Shown piece after piece: positions 1 to 9,891 of a stretch of DNA of 46,999 nucleotides. The notes under the pieces are model-generated. The model saw nothing but the letters and a program-made list of their open reading frames with translations. It had not been told where the DNA came from and did no database searches. Location of the stretch: NCBI GenBank assembly GCA_902579065.1, contig CACHFI010000005.1, positions 1 to 46,999 of the forward strand, written 5' to 3'. The DNA comes from an uncultured Bacteroidota bacterium (GTDB lineage: Bacteria; Bacteroidota; Bacteroidia; Flavobacteriales; BACL11). Every line of letters starts with the position of its first letter. Position 1 is the first letter of the stretch. The translations under genes were made by a program, and so were the position numbers.

Positions 1-68
1 ATAAAGATATAAACAATGATTAAATTAAAAAAAGTATAACTTTTTTATAAAAAAGTAATATAAAGTGT

Positions 69-76
69 TAGATTTG
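69..76 (+). promoter_or_regulatory. Candidate Bacteroidota -7 box TAGATTTG upstream of crtI
   Basis: Matches TAnnTTTG; no clear -33 TTTG. The 13-mer TTAGATTTGTATA also occurs upstream of ruvC. Confidence 0.4.
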
Positions 77-92
77 TATAGTGGTTAAAAAA

Positions 93-1559
93 ATGAAAAA
101 AATTTCAATTATAGGAAGCGGCTTCTCTGGTTTAAGTTCAGCAGCCTTCTTAGCAAAAGAAGGGTTTGATGTAACAATACTAGAAAAAAATGAATCTGTT
201 GGTGGTAGAGCTAGATTATTTAAAGAAAAAGGGTATTCTTTCGACATGGGACCAAGCTGGTATTGGATGCCAGAAATTTTTGAAAAATTTTTCAATGAAT
301 TTGATGTTAAAATTAGTGATTTGTATGACTTAAAACAACTTGACCCTGGTTTCAAAATAATTTTTAAGGATAAAGAAATAAACCTTCCATCGTCGTGGAA
401 AGAAACTTGTAATCTTTTTGAAAAACACGAAAAAAATGGAGCTAAGAAACTTGATAAGTTTATGCAAGACGCACAAGTTAAATATTCTATTGGATTAGAA
501 TTTTTATACAACTCCCCAGGATTATCTTTTGGCGAATTATTTAATACTAAAATTATAAAGAACTTAAATAAATTACAGCTTTTAACCTCTTACAGAAATC
601 ATATCAAAAAATACTTTTCAAATCCTTATCTAATAAATATACTTGAGTTTCCAGTGTTATTTTTAGGAACCTCTGCAAAACACACCCCAGCACTATATAG
701 TCTTATGGCATACTCAGGTATAAAACAAGGGACTTTTTATCCAATTGGAGGATTCAATAAGGTTATTAAAAGTATGGAAAAAGTTTGTTTAGATTTAGGA
801 GTTACGATACTCACAAATACTGAAGTAAAAAAAATTAATGTAAAAAAAAGCAAAGCAGTTTCGGTTTCAACAAATAAAAATGAAATTTTATCAGACTTTA
901 TAGTTGCAAGTGCAGATTATGCACATGTTGAAAAAAAACTTCTAGAAAAAAAGCATAGAAATTATTCAAAAGAATATTGGCAAAGCAAAAGTTTTTCTCC
1001 CTCATCACTATTATTTTATTTAGGAATAAATAAAAAGTTAAATAATCTAGATCACCATACCCTTTTTTTTGATGAAGAAATTGAGAAACATAGTAATGAA
1101 ATTTATGAAACTCCAAAATGGCCAAGCAAACCACTTTTTTACACTTGCTGTCCGTCGAAAACAGATCCTAATGTTGCTCCAAAAGGAAAAGAAAATTTAT
1201 TTATTTTGATTCCAATTGCGGCTGGATTAAAAGATTCTGATTTAATAAGAGAAAAATATTTTAAAATAATTATGAAGCGTCTTGAAGGCTATTGTAATGT
1301 TGATATTAAAAAACATATTGAGTATAAAAAAAGTTATTGCATTAATGACTTTATTGAGGATTACAATGCATTTAAAGGAAATGCATATGGATTGGCAAAT
1401 ACATTAATGCAAACTGCAAATTTGAAGCCAAAGATCATAAATAAAAAAGTCAAGAATATATATTATACTGGACAATTAACTGTGCCAGGACCTGGTGTCC
1501 CCCCCTCAATTATTTCCGGCCAATTAGTTGCTGAACAAATTATAAAAAAAAATAAATGA
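93..1559 (+). CDS. crtI: Phytoene desaturase (CrtI-type carotenoid desaturase)
   Basis: N-terminal FAD-binding GSGFSGLSSAAFLAKEGFDVTILEKNESVGGRAR and C-terminal YYTGQLTVPGPGVPPSIISGQLVAEQI motif. ATG at 93 preferred over the GTG at 81 because a TAGATTTG box ends at 76. Confidence 0.95.
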   Translation: MKKISIIGSGFSGLSSAAFLAKEGFDVTILEKNESVGGRARLFKEKGYSFDMGPSWYWMPEIFEKFFNEFDVKISDLYDLKQLDPGFKIIFKDKEINLPSSWKETCNLFEKHEKNGAKKLDKFMQDAQVKYSIGLEFLYNSPGLSFGELFNTKIIKNLNKLQLLTSYRNHIKKYFSNPYLINILEFPVLFLGTSAKHTPALYSLMAYSGIKQGTFYPIGGFNKVIKSMEKVCLDLGVTILTNTEVKKINVKKSKAVSVSTNKNEILSDFIVASADYAHVEKKLLEKKHRNYSKEYWQSKSFSPSSLLFYLGINKKLNNLDHHTLFFDEEIEKHSNEIYETPKWPSKPLFYTCCPSKTDPNVAPKGKENLFILIPIAAGLKDSDLIREKYFKIIMKRLEGYCNVDIKKHIEYKKSYCINDFIEDYNAFKGNAYGLANTLMQTANLKPKIINKKVKNIYYTGQLTVPGPGVPPSIISGQLVAEQIIKKNK

Positions 1560-2392
1560 AAGAAATTTTTGATGAAGTATCATTAAAATGTAGTGAAATT
1601 ACCACGAAACGTTATAGTACGAGTTTCTCACTAGGAATTAAACTTTTAGATAAGTCTATACACAATCCTATATATTCTATTTATGGTTTTGTTCGATTGG
1701 CAGATGAAATAGTTGATAGTTTTCATGAATTTGAGAAAAAAAATCTTTTGCTCAAGTTTAAGGAAGATACCAAAAAATCAATCGCTGAAAAAATAAGCTT
1801 AAACCCTATTCTTAATAGCTTCCAAAACGTTGTTAATAAATACAATATTGAATGGGAACACATTGAACATTTTCTCCAAAGCATGGAAGATGATCTAGAC
1901 AAAAAAAAACACGATGAAAAAAGTTACAAAAAATATATAAAAGGATCCGCTGAGGCAGTAGGCCTAATGTGTTTGAAGGTTTTTTGCAATAACAACTCTT
2001 TACTTTATAATGAACTCAAACAATACGCCATTAACTTAGGCTCTGTTTTTCAAAAAGTAAATTTTATTAGAGATATTAGTGCTGATTACCATGGGCTAAA
2101 AAGAGTATACTTCCCAAATTTAGAAATTGATAATTTCAATGAAAGAGAGAAAGAAAAAATTGAAACAGATATTGAAAATGAATTTCAATCTGCTTTAATT
2201 GGCATCAAAAAACTACCACCTTCATCAAAAAAAGGTGTGTTTCTTGCTTATACTTACTATTATTCTCTTTTTGAAAAAATTAAAGCTACTCCTTCAAGTA
2301 AAGTGATGACAAAACGAATAAGAATTCCTGATTTTTTAAAAATCTTAATTCTTATAAAAGTAGAATTCAAAAGTTTTTTCGGACTCATATGA
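1556..2392 (+). CDS. crtB: Phytoene/squalene synthase
   Basis: YSTSFSLGIKLL, VRLADEIVDSFHE and NFIRDISADYHGLKRVYFP motifs; ATGA overlap with crtI. Confidence 0.93.
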   Translation: MKEIFDEVSLKCSEITTKRYSTSFSLGIKLLDKSIHNPIYSIYGFVRLADEIVDSFHEFEKKNLLLKFKEDTKKSIAEKISLNPILNSFQNVVNKYNIEWEHIEHFLQSMEDDLDKKKHDEKSYKKYIKGSAEAVGLMCLKVFCNNNSLLYNELKQYAINLGSVFQKVNFIRDISADYHGLKRVYFPNLEIDNFNEREKEKIETDIENEFQSALIGIKKLPPSSKKGVFLAYTYYYSLFEKIKATPSSKVMTKRIRIPDFLKILILIKVEFKSFFGLI

Positions 2393-2847
2393 AAAAAATA
2401 TTAGCAATTTTATTAATAGCAACAACTAACTTTGCTTCAGCTCAAAATCTTGAAAAGATTCGTGATGTATATTTTACAAAAGATATAAATCTCTCAAAAT
2501 ACGAATCTCTAAATACCATCATAGACTTAGCTGAACTTAAAAACAATACTATTAATGCATACCTAGGAGCAAATTATTTGCTTTACTGTAAAATATCTAA
2601 AGATGTTTTTGAAAAATTCAGTTATTTTGAAAAAGGAAAAGAAATCATTGAACAAGCAATTAAATTAGAACCAGACAATATAGAAATTAAATTTTTGAGA
2701 TATATAAATCAAATTAACACACCCTGGTTTTTAAATTACAAACAAAATATAAAAGATGATTACCAATTTATAACATCTAACTTACATAAAGTTAAAAATC
2801 AAAAATTAAAAAATAAAATTTTGCAAACCATAATAAACTATAACTAA
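2389..2847 (+). CDS. Small secreted conserved-type protein encoded between crtB and crtZ
   Basis: Signal peptide MKKILAILLIATTNFASAQ; ATGA overlap with crtB and 1-nt overlap with crtZ. Confidence 0.8.
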   Translation: MKKILAILLIATTNFASAQNLEKIRDVYFTKDINLSKYESLNTIIDLAELKNNTINAYLGANYLLYCKISKDVFEKFSYFEKGKEIIEQAIKLEPDNIEIKFLRYINQINTPWFLNYKQNIKDDYQFITSNLHKVKNQKLKNKILQTIINYN

Positions 2848-3284
2848 TGATATTAAATACCATAATAGTAATTTTTACTTTTTTCTTTATGGAATTTGTT
2901 GCTTGGTTTGCTCACAAATACGTTATGCATGGTTTTCTTTGGTTTCTTCATAAAGACCATCATCAAGTTGATCACAACAAAAAATTTCAAAAAAATGATT
3001 ACTTCTTTCTAATATTTGCAATTCCTTCAATTTTATGTTTTGTATATGGCGCTGAAAATTATAGTTACTTATTTTTTATAGGAATTGGAATTGTATTATA
3101 TGGTTTAGCATACTTTATTATTCATGAGATAATTATACACAGAAGGCTTCCTCCCCCGTCAAAAACCAAGAACAAATACATCATTGCAATTAGAAAAGCA
3201 CACAAAATTCACCACAAGAATAGAAATAAAGAACACTGCATTAATTTTGGAATGCTTATTGTACCTAGAAAATACTTTAAATAA
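2847..3284 (+). CDS. crtZ: Beta-carotene hydroxylase
   Basis: His clusters HKYVMHG, HKDHHQVDH and RKAHKIHHKN typical of the fatty acid hydroxylase/CrtZ family. Confidence 0.9.
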   Translation: MILNTIIVIFTFFFMEFVAWFAHKYVMHGFLWFLHKDHHQVDHNKKFQKNDYFFLIFAIPSILCFVYGAENYSYLFFIGIGIVLYGLAYFIIHEIIIHRRLPPPSKTKNKYIIAIRKAHKIHHKNRNKEHCINFGMLIVPRKYFK

Positions 3285-3298
3285 TTTCTAAAATCCTA

Positions 3299-3454
3299 CT
3301 AATGTGTTTGAATCTTAATAGATTCATATTTTACAGAATCTTTTTTGTTTAAAGGCTGTTCATAATAATTATCAAGTTTGCCTTTATTATTGCAAGATGA
3401 AAAGAGAATTAAAAGAAAGAAAAAACTAAGACCTACTTTGCATAATTTTTTCAT
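3299..3454 (-). CDS. Small lipoprotein, 51 aa (not in the supplied ORF track)
   Basis: Translates as [51 protein letters not shown]: lipobox LFSSC, ATG start, overlaps the 3' end of the upstream DnaJ-like gene by 29 nt. Confidence 0.65.
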   Translation of the reverse strand: MKKLCKVGLSFFFLLILFSSCNNKGKLDNYYEQPLNKKDSVKYESIKIQTH

Positions 3455-4127
3455 AGGCATCTTGAATAGTTAGAAATTTTTCATTTGCTAATTTAACAAT
3501 GTCATCACTTACTCCTTGTAACTTATCGGGATGATATTTCATAACAAGTTTCCTATATGACTTTTTAATCTCTTCATCAGTAGAGTTTTTATCCACTTCA
3601 AGAATTTTATAATAATTTTCAAGAGATGAGCCGCCTTTAACAAACATTGCTGCAATGGATTGAAAATCTTGAGAATTGACATTTAAATAAGTAGCAATCT
3701 TATTAATTAAATTTATTTCAGATTGGTGAACCTCATTATCACTTGAGGCAACGCCAAATAAAAAATGAACGATTTGTAATCTTGATGCATGATTTATTGA
3801 CTGAGTTAATTGCAAGCATATACCTCTCAATTGTGAAGATAGAGACTGTTTATTAAGAGTGTTAAAGATTTCAAAATACTTTTTTGATTTTGCCTCACCA
3901 AACGTTCGCGAGAAAAATGTTTTTACATAATTTAATTCTTCTTTTCTTACCTTTCCATCTGCTTTAATAACTAATGACGAGAGAATTAATAACGAAATTT
4001 CATATGCTTTTTCATTATCATTTTTTCCTGAAAAAAAATTCTTTCCTATATAGTATCCAATTATTGCGCCAATTGGCCCTCCAAAAAACCAACCTGCTCC
4101 AATACCAACCCATTTACTTAATGACAT
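3426..4127 (-). CDS. TerB/DjlA-like co-chaperone with C-terminal J domain
   Basis: C-terminal [33 protein letters not shown] (HPD motif); N-terminal glycine-rich hydrophobic segment and TerB-like middle region. Confidence 0.87.
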   Translation of the reverse strand: MSLSKWVGIGAGWFFGGPIGAIIGYYIGKNFFSGKNDNEKAYEISLLILSSLVIKADGKVRKEELNYVKTFFSRTFGEAKSKKYFEIFNTLNKQSLSSQLRGICLQLTQSINHASRLQIVHFLFGVASSDNEVHQSEINLINKIATYLNVNSQDFQSIAAMFVKGGSSLENYYKILEVDKNSTDEEIKKSYRKLVMKYHPDKLQGVSDDIVKLANEKFLTIQDAYEKIMQSRS

Positions 4128-4159
4128 TCTGTTTTTTTTACAAAATTAAATCTATTTTT

Positions 4160-5398
4160 TTAATCTATATTTTTTCTTTCATAAGAAAGGATTAAAAGGT
4201 AATAACTAAATATACCTATAGAATAAAGCCCTGCAGTTAAATAAAAAATAGACGAATAAGAAAATCCTAAATCAATTAAATATCTAAATATCTGTGAGCT
4301 AAAGTACCAACTACCACTCCAAATAGCAGACATTACAGCACTTAGCATTTCCTGATTGTTTTTTCCAACATAATTCATAGTTAGTTCAGAAGTCATAGGA
4401 GCAGCTAAATTCATAAGAGGTGCTCTTAATAAATAACAAGAAATTGCAATTGGCAATGCGAACCAAAAATCTTTAAAGAATTCAGTTGTTGCCAAAACAA
4501 TAAGAGCTATAACTGCTATAGTTTGACTTAGAGTAATTCCTTTTTTAAAGCCAAATCTACTTTTAACTTTAGGAACAAACAAAGAACTAATTGCTACCAA
4601 AAAAGAAGTGCAAGATCCAATTAATGCAAACTCTGATGCTTCAATTAGAAAATTATGAAAGAAAAACAAATTGATAAATGGAATGGTTAATCCAGCTCCA
4701 ACAGCAATAATAAGAGTTGGAGTAGTTGCTTTAAATATTAAAAACCAATCTAAATTTTGAATGATAAAATTTTTATTTTTTGATTCACTTAGGGTTAGAT
4801 TATCAGTACTTAAATTAAATAAATATCTTAAACCAAAAAATCCAATAATCGAAATTAATATAAGTACTTGCCCATCATCAATTGAGGTTAATTGATCAAA
4901 TAAAAATATTAAGATTCCGCTAAAAATCATACCAAAACTATGAGTAGCAAAACTTAATGAAATAGCATGTGATTGATTTTCTTTTTTAGTATTTCTCATT
5001 ATATAAGGGAGCACACTAATTTGAAAACAACTAAATAACACGCCCCATAAAATAAATAAAAAAGGCAAGAAATTACTATATTCATTTTGAATAGCAACCA
5101 CTACCAATATTGCAATAATGGGCACTCCAACACTTCCTGTAAATAAAAAAGGTTTTAAGACTTTTCCTTTTATAAAAAAACCTAATGGAAAAGCCAGTAA
5201 CATTACCGCCAAAAATCTATAGGAAATAAAATGCGCTATTTCTGAATCAGAAAAAGAATTCTTAGATAAAAATATATTCAATATTAGAAAAAAAGCTCCC
5301 CCTACAATTTGAACAAAGAACTGTGCTTTTATAACACTTAAAATATGTGACTCTAGGTCCATATAGTTCAACCATAAATTTTTAAAAACCTTTAACAT
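4160..5398 (-). CDS. MFS-type transporter
   Basis: About 12 hydrophobic segments over 412 aa, MFS-like composition. Confidence 0.7.
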   Translation of the reverse strand: MLKVFKNLWLNYMDLESHILSVIKAQFFVQIVGGAFFLILNIFLSKNSFSDSEIAHFISYRFLAVMLLAFPLGFFIKGKVLKPFLFTGSVGVPIIAILVVVAIQNEYSNFLPFLFILWGVLFSCFQISVLPYIMRNTKKENQSHAISLSFATHSFGMIFSGILIFLFDQLTSIDDGQVLILISIIGFFGLRYLFNLSTDNLTLSESKNKNFIIQNLDWFLIFKATTPTLIIAVGAGLTIPFINLFFFHNFLIEASEFALIGSCTSFLVAISSLFVPKVKSRFGFKKGITLSQTIAVIALIVLATTEFFKDFWFALPIAISCYLLRAPLMNLAAPMTSELTMNYVGKNNQEMLSAVMSAIWSGSWYFSSQIFRYLIDLGFSYSSIFYLTAGLYSIGIFSYYLLILSYERKNID

Positions 5399-5508
5399 TT
5401 AGTATAGATTATTAATAGCTAGTTGGAATAAAAATTAGAATAAAATAATTGCAAAAATACCAAAGAAAAGATAGTATATTTACACATTATTAAACTATTC
5501 TATATAAA

Positions 5509-6063
5509 GTGTATAACAAAATTTTAGCAAAAAATATAAAGGCTGTATTAAAAGAAATTGGAGAAAATCCCGAAAGAGAAGGATTATTAAAAACTCCAGA
5601 AAGAGTTGCAAAATCACTTGATTTCCTCACTAATGGATATGACTTAGACCCTGCTGAAATATTAAACACGGCAATGTTTAAAGAACAATATAGCCAAATG
5701 GTTTTAGTAAAAGATATTGAGCTTTACTCATTGTGTGAACATCATATGCTGCCTTTTTTTGGAAAAGCGCACGTTGCATATATTCCAAATGGGCATATAG
5801 TTGGTCTAAGTAAAATACCAAGAATAGTTGATGTTTTTGCCAGACGTCTTCAAGTTCAAGAAAGATTAACTGATCAAATTAAAGATTGTATTCAGCAAAC
5901 ACTAAATCCAAAAGGAGTAGCAGTAGTAATTGAAGCTCAACACTTATGCATGCAAATGCGCGGTGTAGAAAAACAACATTCTTCCACAACTTCTTCTGCT
6001 TTTTCTGGCTTATTTTTAAAAGATGAAAAAACAAGGTCAGAATTTATGAATTTAATTAATTAA
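5509..6063 (+). CDS. folE: GTP cyclohydrolase I
   Basis: [50 protein letters not shown] and MRGVEKQ motifs; GTG start. Confidence 0.97.
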   Translation: MYNKILAKNIKAVLKEIGENPEREGLLKTPERVAKSLDFLTNGYDLDPAEILNTAMFKEQYSQMVLVKDIELYSLCEHHMLPFFGKAHVAYIPNGHIVGLSKIPRIVDVFARRLQVQERLTDQIKDCIQQTLNPKGVAVVIEAQHLCMQMRGVEKQHSSTTSSAFSGLFLKDEKTRSEFMNLIN

Positions 6064-6066
6064 TTT

Positions 6067-6948
6067 ATGAAAGCATTCGTTTTCCCAGGCCAAGGCGCAC
6101 AATTTCCAGGCATGGGCAAAGATTTATATGAAACTTATGACGAGGCTAAAGAGATGTTTCTACAAGCCAATCATCTTTTAAATTTTAACATTACAGATGT
6201 TATGTTTGGTGATGATAGCGAAGCCCTAAAAGAAACAAAAATTACACAACCAGCTATATTTTTACACTCAGTAATTTTAGCAAAAATATTGGGTAATAAA
6301 TTCAAACCTGATTTTGTTGGTGGACATTCACTTGGAGAATTTTCAGCACTGGTTGCCTCGGAATATATGAGCTTTGAAGATGGGCTTATCTTAGTTCAAA
6401 GTAGAGCAAATGCAATGCAAAAAGCATGTGAAAACAACCCTTCAACTATGGCTGCAATTTTGGGTTTAGAAAATACTGTTGTTGAAGAAATATGTGGTAA
6501 AATTGATGAAATTGTTGTTCCAGCTAATTACAACTGTCCAGGACAATTAGTAATTTCAGGAACTTTTAATGGCATTGATCTTGCTTGTGAGAAATTAACA
6601 GAAGCTGGAGCAAGAAGAGCGCTGAAATTACCTGTAGGAGGAGCATTTCATTCTCCTCTTATGGATTCTGCAAAAAATGAATTAAAAGATGCAATTGAAA
6701 AAACAGTAATAAGTAAAGGAATTTGTCCTATATATCAAAATATTTCTGCTTCACCGACAAGTGATATTGATTTGATAAAACAAAATCTTATTGACCAATT
6801 AACTGGACCTGTTAAATGGACTCAAATTATGCAAAATATGATTAATGACGGTCTTTCTGAAGTGATAGAAGTTGGCCCAGGAAAAGTATTGCAGGGATTA
6901 TTTAAAAAAGTAAATAGAGAAATCCCAACACAAAGTGCAAACCTATAA
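6067..6948 (+). CDS. fabD: Malonyl-CoA:ACP transacylase
   Basis: FVFPGQGAQFPGMG and GHSLGEFSALVA active-site motif. Confidence 0.97.
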   Translation: MKAFVFPGQGAQFPGMGKDLYETYDEAKEMFLQANHLLNFNITDVMFGDDSEALKETKITQPAIFLHSVILAKILGNKFKPDFVGGHSLGEFSALVASEYMSFEDGLILVQSRANAMQKACENNPSTMAAILGLENTVVEEICGKIDEIVVPANYNCPGQLVISGTFNGIDLACEKLTEAGARRALKLPVGGAFHSPLMDSAKNELKDAIEKTVISKGICPIYQNISASPTSDIDLIKQNLIDQLTGPVKWTQIMQNMINDGLSEVIEVGPGKVLQGLFKKVNREIPTQSANL

Positions 6949-7677
6949 TTTATTATTTTTCAAAACTTCACTTTTGACAAGTTGATGCCAAGATGAAAGA
7001 GTTTGGCATTTGTGATATAACTTTGCATGATTCATATTGTGACAATCAGTACCAACAAATGAAACCATATTGTTATTAATCAATAATTCAGCATTTTGTT
7101 TTACTTGAGATGAATAATATCCAATTAGTGATAATAAATTCAACTGAAATAAAACACCTCTATTATGCAAAGACATATAATCCTCAACTGAAAAATATTG
7201 ATATCGAGCAGGATGAGCCAAAACAATAACATATCCTTCAAGCTGTAATTTAAAAATAATATCATCCATATTTCTTGGAGATTCTAAGAATGAAAATTCA
7301 ATCAAAAGATGCTTATCATCTAAAGTCATAAACCTTTCTTTTCCGATACGTTGTTCAAAATCATAGTCAACATAATATTCTGCAGCAGCATTAATCTCGA
7401 TCTCAATTTTATCTTCCTCTAATTTTTGTTTTAATGTTAATAACGAAGAATTTATTATTTGAGGATTATTTTTATACAAGTCACTCATTATATGAGGAGT
7501 TGTAATAATTTTATTAAAACCAAGACTCTTTAACTCTTTAATCATCAGAACACTATCTTCTAAATCTTTTGCTCCATCATCAATTCCTGGAAGTAAGTGC
7601 GAATGTATATCTACACTTACAGCAGTAAAATCAATAGGCTCTAATTTTTTTGTAGATTTCTTAAACCAACTAAGCAT
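6943..7677 (-). CDS. PHP-type tyrosine-protein phosphatase (CpsB/YwqE-like)
   Basis: DIHSHLLPGIDDGAKDLEDSVLMI, TTPHI, LAHPARYQ and GTDCHN metal-binding motifs. Confidence 0.88.
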   Translation of the reverse strand: MLSWFKKSTKKLEPIDFTAVSVDIHSHLLPGIDDGAKDLEDSVLMIKELKSLGFNKIITTPHIMSDLYKNNPQIINSSLLTLKQKLEEDKIEIEINAAAEYYVDYDFEQRIGKERFMTLDDKHLLIEFSFLESPRNMDDIIFKLQLEGYVIVLAHPARYQYFSVEDYMSLHNRGVLFQLNLLSLIGYYSSQVKQNAELLINNNMVSFVGTDCHNMNHAKLYHKCQTLSSWHQLVKSEVLKNNKL

Positions 7678-7761
7678 TTGACAAAATTATTTTCAAACAA
7701 ATATATGCAATTAAAAGAGGACAATTAACGTTTATTTTTAGATGAAAATGTATTTTAGCAT

Positions 7762-8541
7762 TTGATGCAAAAAATGATTAAACTTTTAACTTTTTTATTT
7801 TTTATTTTCATGCCTTTTTTTGTTTTTGGACAGATTACAAATAATAAGGTTAAAAAAAACAACAAGAACTTTGCTTTTAATGGTTTTTTAATTGATTATT
7901 CTTATCAATTTCCAATAGGTAAATTATCTGATAAGTTTGGAAATAATTCTAATATTGGTGTTAATCTAATAAATAAAACCGAAAATAATTTATTTTACGG
8001 TTTTAAAGCTGGATATATTTTTGGAGGGGAGATTCAGGACTCAACAATATTCAATAATATAAGTACAGAAAATGGATTTGTAATTGATGGAAATGGTACT
8101 TATGCTAATATTATTTTACTACAAGAAGGTTTTAGTTCAAACTTATATGCTGGATATGCTTTTTGCTTTGATGAAAGCAACCCTACAGGAATATATCTTT
8201 CCACAGGAATCGGTTTTTTACAACACAGAATTAGAATAGATACAAAAAACCAATATATACCACACTTAAATAATGATTACAAGCAAGGATACGATCAACT
8301 AGCTAATGGCTTTAACACAAGTTTTTCTATAGACTACATTTATTATAAGCAAAATAATCCTCTAAAAGTATTTACTGGAATCGATTATTCATTGGCATTT
8401 ACCAAAGATAGAAGAGTATACAATTTCACCACTCAAAGTAGTAATGAAGACAAAATTAGATATGATCAGCTTTTGGGAATTCATTTAGGAATCATTATAC
8501 CTATCAATAGAAAAAACAAAGAAGAATTTCATTATTTCTAA
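7762..8541 (+). CDS. Predicted secreted/outer-membrane beta-barrel-like protein
   Basis: N-terminal signal peptide ending near FVFGQ; alternating beta-rich sequence. Confidence 0.6.
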   Translation: MMQKMIKLLTFLFFIFMPFFVFGQITNNKVKKNNKNFAFNGFLIDYSYQFPIGKLSDKFGNNSNIGVNLINKTENNLFYGFKAGYIFGGEIQDSTIFNNISTENGFVIDGNGTYANIILLQEGFSSNLYAGYAFCFDESNPTGIYLSTGIGFLQHRIRIDTKNQYIPHLNNDYKQGYDQLANGFNTSFSIDYIYYKQNNPLKVFTGIDYSLAFTKDRRVYNFTTQSSNEDKIRYDQLLGIHLGIIIPINRKNKEEFHYF

Positions 8542-9738
8542 ATGCTGAAATTATATAATTTAATAATACAGATTTTTTCCTTAGCTATTAAGGCTCATGC
8601 TTTATTGAATAATAAATCTCGAGAATGGAAAAGTGGAAGGAAAGATCTTTTTAAAAAACTAAATAAATTTAAATCAAATGAAAATGAGATTGTTTGGTTT
8701 CACTGCGCTTCATTAGGTGAATATGAACAAGCTAGGGAGCTAATCAAGAAATACAAAATGAATTTCCAGAATGATAAAATTTTATTGACTTTTTTCTCAC
8801 CATCTGGCTTAAATAACTATGAGAATAATACATATATAGATTTCGTCTCATATCTTCCAATCGATACCCGAAAAAATGTAAAAAAATTTTTAAAAATTGT
8901 AAAACCTAAAATTGCAATATTCATAAAATCTGAATTTTGGTTTAACTTTTTAAATCAACTAAGTCTACAAAAAATCCCAACACTACATATTGCATCAGTT
9001 TTTAACAAAAATGATTTTGTATTAAAAAATAATTTCACAAGAAAAATAATTGAGAAATCATCACATTTTTTTGTTCAGGATGTTAACTCCAAAAAAATTC
9101 TTAATTCATATAATATTTTAAATGTTACAGTTAGTGGAGATCCCAGAATAGATTCTATAATATCAAATAATAAATTAACTATTCAAAATGAAGAAATAAA
9201 AAAATTTTGCGAGAAAAAAACAACAATAATTTTTGCCAGCGTATGGCCTGAAGATGAGCATATTTTTGTTCAATACATAAAAAAGAATCCACAATACAAC
9301 TATTTAATAGCTCCTCATGAAATAAATTATTGCAATAGAATCTCTAAAAAGCTAGATGTTGAACTTTTAACAGATTTAGATAACTATACTGAAAAAAACA
9401 TCTTATTAATCAACAAAATTGGAATTCTTAAAAACATTTATAAATATTGCTCAATTGCATATGTTGGTGGAGGATTTGGAAAAGGAATTCACAATACATT
9501 AGAGGTTGTATCAAATAATATTCCTGTAATTTTTGGACCTAACTACAAAAAATTCAATGAAGCACATGACTTAATAAAACAGAATAGTGCAAAGTCAATC
9601 AAAAATATTTTAGAATTTTCTGATTTCATTAATCATCAAAAAAGTTGGTTTGACATTAAAAAAACTCAAAAATATTTTGAAGAAAACGAAGGATCAACTC
9701 AAAAAATTATTGAATTTCTAATTTCAAAAAAACTATAA
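8542..9738 (+). CDS. kdtA: 3-deoxy-D-manno-octulosonic acid (KDO) transferase
   Basis: WFHCASLGEYEQARELI, IFIKSEFWFNFL, GDPRIDSI and VGGGFGKGIHNTLEVVSNNIPVIFGPNYKKFNEA motifs. Confidence 0.93.
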   Translation: MLKLYNLIIQIFSLAIKAHALLNNKSREWKSGRKDLFKKLNKFKSNENEIVWFHCASLGEYEQARELIKKYKMNFQNDKILLTFFSPSGLNNYENNTYIDFVSYLPIDTRKNVKKFLKIVKPKIAIFIKSEFWFNFLNQLSLQKIPTLHIASVFNKNDFVLKNNFTRKIIEKSSHFFVQDVNSKKILNSYNILNVTVSGDPRIDSIISNNKLTIQNEEIKKFCEKKTTIIFASVWPEDEHIFVQYIKKNPQYNYLIAPHEINYCNRISKKLDVELLTDLDNYTEKNILLINKIGILKNIYKYCSIAYVGGGFGKGIHNTLEVVSNNIPVIFGPNYKKFNEAHDLIKQNSAKSIKNILEFSDFINHQKSWFDIKKTQKYFEENEGSTQKIIEFLISKKL

Positions 9739-9891
9739 TTTCTTTGCTCTTAGTTTTTCTTGAATTTTTTTTATCCTATTTAACCTTAACTTAGTTTTAA
9801 GAGAGATTTTTTCACCTTCGTTTTTCAATGCTCTGGTTACTCTTTTTTGCAGTTGATGCATTTTGTGTATGAGTGTTCCTTTATCAGTCAT
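9733..9891 (-). CDS. Small basic protein, 52 aa (not in the supplied ORF track)
   Basis: MTDKGTLIHKMHQLQKRVTRALKNEGEKISLKTKLRLNRIKKIQEKLRAKKL; 8-nt ATGACTGA overlap with the upstream O-antigen ligase gene; stop interlocks with the kdtA stop (CTATAA). Confidence 0.65.
   Translation of the reverse strand: MTDKGTLIHKMHQLQKRVTRALKNEGEKISLKTKLRLNRIKKIQEKLRAKKL

Noticed and set aside
68-511. 147-aa minus-strand ORF opposite crtI
   Set aside because: Antisense to the crtI FAD-binding domain; low-complexity Ser/Phe/Leu composition typical of spurious ORFs in AT-rich DNA.
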